A stretch of 33,253 bases of DNA, from NCBI RefSeq assembly GCF_001642955.1, contig NZ_LWSK01000065.1, positions 1-33,253 of the forward strand, written 5' to 3'. Origin of the DNA: Rubripirellula obstinata. GTDB taxonomy: Bacteria; Planctomycetota; Planctomycetia; Pirellulales; Pirellulaceae. The notes beneath the pieces were generated by a model. That model did not search any database. It had not been told where the DNA came from and saw nothing but the letters and a program-made list of their open reading frames with translations. A program made the position numbers and the translations under genes. Each line of letters opens with the position of its first letter. The stretch's first letter is position 1. Below, in pieces: positions 30,565-33,253 of this stretch.

Positions 30565-31865
30565 GAAAGGTGTGTGTAGTCGTGCTCGCGTTGTCGCTGA
30601 CTTGGGTTGCCGGATGCAGTCGGTTTACGCGTGAGTATGGAAACAGCAAAGGAATTTCGGGGCGTCAGAGCTTGAATGGCTTTGGTGGTCTACGGCGTGC
30701 TTTCAAGTCGGCTGGTTTTGAAACTCGCGATGTCACGCGGCTGACCGATCGTGTTGGTCGAAGCGACGTGATTGTTTGGACGCCGCAGGAGTATGGCCCC
30801 ATTCCTGCCGATGTGACTCGCTGGTTTGAAAGTTGGCTGCAAAAAGGAAACCGAACGCTGGTTTATGTGATTCCTGATAGCGGAAGCGAAGTTGATTATT
30901 GGCGTGAAGCGTCACGGTTGGCTCCGGCTGGCCAACGACTGGAATATCGCAAGCGTGCCGCACGGGCAACCAATCAGCGATCGGCATGGCGTTTGAATCG
31001 TCGATCGATTCCGAGCAATGGATGGTTTGTTGTTTCGCCCTCGATCAGCCAAGTTGTGTCAGCCAGCGACGGTGGTAGCATCGATACTGAATTGAAGTTG
31101 ACGGCCTATCAAAAACCGAAAGCAAGTGCCAATCCGACTGGTGTGAAGGCCAACGCGGTGCCCGGATTTGGTGCAGCGGGAGCGACTGGCCCCAATTCAG
31201 TCGGCATGATGCCAGCGACCACCAATGCATCCGATACCGACGTTGATTTTGATGCCGAGCTCAACAATGCCAAGGGCGAAACGATTGTTGCAACGATTCA
31301 AAGCGATCGGTGGGATCAATCGCAAGTCGTGGTGGTTGCCGGTGGATCGTTGCTGACGAATTTTGCGATGACCCGTTTGGCTGGCCGTGAACTAGCGGAC
31401 CAAATTATCGCGGGTTCCAACGCGATCGCCGTCGAAGAAGCCAATGACAGTGTTTCGGAATTGCCGAAAGCTGGATTCTTGACCACGAATTGGAGCGGCG
31501 TCTCGGTCAGCCAGCGCGAACCGGGCGCACCCGTCGCTTCGGGAATGGAGTTACTGACCGTGTGGCCGATCAGCTTGGTGACCATCCACGGCGTCTTGCT
31601 TTGCTTAGTCGTTTGCCTAACGCTGTTACCAATCTTTGGCCGCCCCCGAAAACTGCGAAGAGTTGATCACAGCGACTTTGGCGACCACCTGGATGCGGTC
31701 GCGGCTCTGATGAACAAAGTGGGTGGCGAAGCATTCGCCAGGCAGCGAATTAGCGAGTACTTCAAACGCGTTCGCGGCGAAAGTTCAGGCCCCTGGGTGC
31801 AGCCTGATACCAACGAGCACGAAACCCATACGATTCACCCGCCCACCCATCGACCTGTCGATTAA
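30561..31865 (+). CDS. DUF4350-like lipoprotein
   Basis: The 434-aa protein starts with a lipoprotein signal ending WVAGC (Cys19 would be lipidated). An extracytoplasmic domain follows in which FGGLRRAFKSAGFETRDVTRL, then SDVIVWTPQEYG and LQKGNRTLVYVIPDSGSE, resemble the DUF4350/glutamine-amidotransferase-like fold. VVVAGGSLLTNFAM (about 255-268) is the later strand typical of the family. One transmembrane helix (about 335-353) precedes a cytoplasmic tail. The start is GTG 30561 by the 4-nt overlap with the DUF4129-like gene. The stop codon abuts the family-4 repeat. The protein likely senses or scaffolds outside the membrane; no enzyme activity can be claimed. Confidence 0.72.
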   Translation: MRKVCVVVLALSLTWVAGCSRFTREYGNSKGISGRQSLNGFGGLRRAFKSAGFETRDVTRLTDRVGRSDVIVWTPQEYGPIPADVTRWFESWLQKGNRTLVYVIPDSGSEVDYWREASRLAPAGQRLEYRKRAARATNQRSAWRLNRRSIPSNGWFVVSPSISQVVSASDGGSIDTELKLTAYQKPKASANPTGVKANAVPGFGAAGATGPNSVGMMPATTNASDTDVDFDAELNNAKGETIVATIQSDRWDQSQVVVVAGGSLLTNFAMTRLAGRELADQIIAGSNAIAVEEANDSVSELPKAGFLTTNWSGVSVSQREPGAPVASGMELLTVWPISLVTIHGVLLCLVVCLTLLPIFGRPRKLRRVDHSDFGDHLDAVAALMNKVGGEAFARQRISEYFKRVRGESSGPWVQPDTNEHETHTIHPPTHRPVD

Positions 31866-31895
31866 AGTGAGCCGCGACGCGTAAGCGGCCGGGCC
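31863..31895 (+). repeat. Dispersed repeat, family 4 (copy 2)
   Basis: From 31864 to 31895 it is identical to 4144-4175, beginning AAAGTGAGCCGCGACGCG. It starts at the TAA stop of the preceding gene and occupies part of the only real gap (131 bp) inside the envelope cluster. The remaining bases to 31996 show no terminator and no clear promoter. Confidence 0.85.
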
Positions 31896-31996
31896 TACCG
31901 CACCTACCGCACCAGCGTCTTACCTTACACATTCAAATATCGATTAAAAAGATACTTCGTCCAAACTGAACTCTTAGCGAACGAGAATTTAATCCG

Positions 31997-33016
31997 TTGA
32001 GTAATCTACCACCTGATTCGACACCACCTATTGATTCAGCCACAACTGAATCTTCAAGCAAGTTTGAACCTGTTCGGAAGTTATATGACGCGATCACGTC
32101 TGAAATCGGCAAGCTCTTTGTCGGCCAAGACGAATTGGTGCTCGGTTCGCTGACCGCACTTTTCGCGGGTGGACATGTGTTGATTGAGTCTGTTCCTGGG
32201 CTTGGGAAGACGTTGTTCGTTCGAACGCTGGGCCGCGTGTTGGGATGCGAGAATGGTCGTATTCAATTTACTGCCGACTTGATGCCATCAGACATTACTG
32301 GTGCACCGGTGTTTGACATGCAGAAAAGTGAGTTTCAATTTCGGCCCGGGCCGGTGTTCACTCAGTTTCTGCTCGCCGACGAAATCAACCGCTCGCCCGC
32401 AAAGACGCATGCGGCGCTGCTGGAGATCATGCAGGAATACCGAGTCACGGTGGATGGAACCAGCCACAAGGTTCCCAAGCCGTTCTTGGTGATGGCGACG
32501 CAGAATCCGTTGGAAAGCGAAGGCACCTACAATTTGCCGGAAGCACAACTGGATCGGTTCATGTTCAAGTTGCGGGTCGACTATCCGACGGCCGACCAGG
32601 AAGCTGAAATCCTGAAGATGCACAGTCGCCAAGTTGATTTGAACAAACGGTTGTCCGAAGAGGTCCAGACGGTTACCGGACCAGGGCAAGTCGAAGAGGT
32701 GATCAAGCTGTGTGGTGAGGTCCGAATCGAAGATAGCTTGGTGGATTACATCAACAAAATTGTTCGTGCGACGCGCAGTTGGCCAGCGTTTCATTTGGGG
32801 GCATCGCCGCGAGCAGGCCTGGCGTTGATGCAAGCATCCCGAACACTGGCAGCTTTCAACGGCCGTGATTTTGCGGTGCCAGATGACGTGGTCGAAATCG
32901 CAATCCCAGCTCTGCGTCACCGAGTTCAGATGACCGCTGAGGCAGAGATCGAAGGCCGTTCCGTCGATGAGGAGTTGCTGTCGCTTGTCCGAGGAATTGA
33001 AGTGCCCCGGCAGTGA
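31997..33016 (+). CDS. MoxR-family AAA+ ATPase
   Basis: This 339-aa cytoplasmic ATPase has Walker A ESVPGLGKT (64-72), Walker B FLLADEINRS (124-133), sensor-1 ATQNP (157-161), the GTYNLPEAQLDRF block (166-178) and a C-terminal lid with GASPRAGLALMQASRTLA. MoxR proteins act as chaperone-like ATPases, often with vWA or DUF58 partners, in assembling membrane or metal-dependent complexes. The start is TTG 31997, with no Shine-Dalgarno; no nearer ATG exists. It follows the DUF4350-like gene by 131 bp in the same direction. The expected DUF58 partner is not within the window and may lie beyond its end. Confidence 0.93.
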   Translation: MSNLPPDSTPPIDSATTESSSKFEPVRKLYDAITSEIGKLFVGQDELVLGSLTALFAGGHVLIESVPGLGKTLFVRTLGRVLGCENGRIQFTADLMPSDITGAPVFDMQKSEFQFRPGPVFTQFLLADEINRSPAKTHAALLEIMQEYRVTVDGTSHKVPKPFLVMATQNPLESEGTYNLPEAQLDRFMFKLRVDYPTADQEAEILKMHSRQVDLNKRLSEEVQTVTGPGQVEEVIKLCGEVRIEDSLVDYINKIVRATRSWPAFHLGASPRAGLALMQASRTLAAFNGRDFAVPDDVVEIAIPALRHRVQMTAEAEIEGRSVDEELLSLVRGIEVPRQ

Positions 33017-33253
33017 GCCTTTTTTGATCGTTGTGCGATCGGAATGTTCCCGAGTAGCCCCGGAGGGACGGAAGCCCTCTGCCGGTGGCGCAGCCCTCGT
33101 TGTTATACACAAATCTTATGTCACCGACGGCTGGGATTTTGGGCCGAAACTAATCCAGCACGCACTGATATCATGTAGGCGTTCCATTCCTCGCATGGTT
33201 GTGTCGGGACCTGGTTCATCATCACGAGCTCGATCGATGTAGCCACCAAGCCG
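33017..33253. repeat. Spacer with a dispersed GC-rich repeat at the window end
   Basis: Positions 33057-33099 (beginning AGCCCCGGAGGGACGGAAG) are clearly related to 5966-6011 downstream of rsmA; both read AGCC, CGGAG, AGCCCT and TGCCGG in order. Just after the MoxR stop there is a T-run without a good stem. No gene start was recognised before the window ends. Confidence 0.55.

Noticed and set aside
32288-33112. 274-aa antisense ORF over the MoxR gene
   Set aside because: It is a shadow of the conserved MoxR frame, with His/Arg/Gln-rich composition and no family motif.
32967-33242. 91-aa ORF across the end of MoxR and the final spacer
   Set aside because: It starts within the MoxR gene in another frame and continues through a dispersed repeat, with no known domain.

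Overview
The window looks like a chromosomal segment of a planctomycete of the Rhodopirellula/Pirellulaceae type. The evidence is family content: DUF1501 and DUF1549/DUF1553 proteins with a CxxCH motif, Tat-tagged Gfo/Idh/MocA oxidoreductases, a membrane-anchored leucine-rich-repeat protein and a long eukaryote-like IleRS. TTG and GTG starts are frequent, Shine-Dalgarno sites are mostly absent, and intergenic spaces are full of palindromic repeats. No rRNA, tRNA, CRISPR array, transposase or phage gene was recognised.

Layout. 1-536: tandem array of a 183-bp unit, each with a 32-bp inverted repeat. 537-5876: SprT-like metalloprotease, anchored LRR protein, enolase (minus strand), riboflavin synthase and 16S rRNA dimethyltransferase RsmA. 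5877-6468: repeat-rich spacer. 6469-13782: DEAD-box helicase with a DbpA-type RNA-binding domain, a convergent DPM1-like glycosyltransferase, then ileS overlapping purN. 13783-14444: two different palindromic elements. 14445-18367: a secreted-type oxidoreductase and a catalase-peroxidase carrying a signal peptide, ending in a strong intrinsic terminator. 18477-18697: composite palindrome. 18758-22231: PEP carboxylase divergent from coaD. 22245-25306 (minus): DUF1501 gene and a DUF1549/DUF1553 gene interrupted by one in-frame TAA. 25582-26574 (minus): a second Gfo/Idh/MocA protein. 26777-33016: a six-gene envelope cluster, RDD, SpoIIM-like, multi-TM protein, DUF4129-like, DUF4350-like lipoprotein and MoxR ATPase. 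The first five genes overlap end to end.

Most genes are housekeeping: glycolysis/anaplerosis (eno, ppc), cofactors (ribE, coaD), purines (purN), and translation or ribosome maturation (ileS, rsmA, helicase). The most system-like part is the final cluster. Its gene set resembles actinobacterial moxR neighbourhoods, and it probably encodes an AAA+-assisted membrane complex of unknown function.

The other notable layer is non-coding. Several palindrome families recur, some as nested modules that share arms. This suggests dispersed non-autonomous repeats whose mobilising enzyme is not in the window. All family calls rest on recognising motifs by eye; no database search was run.
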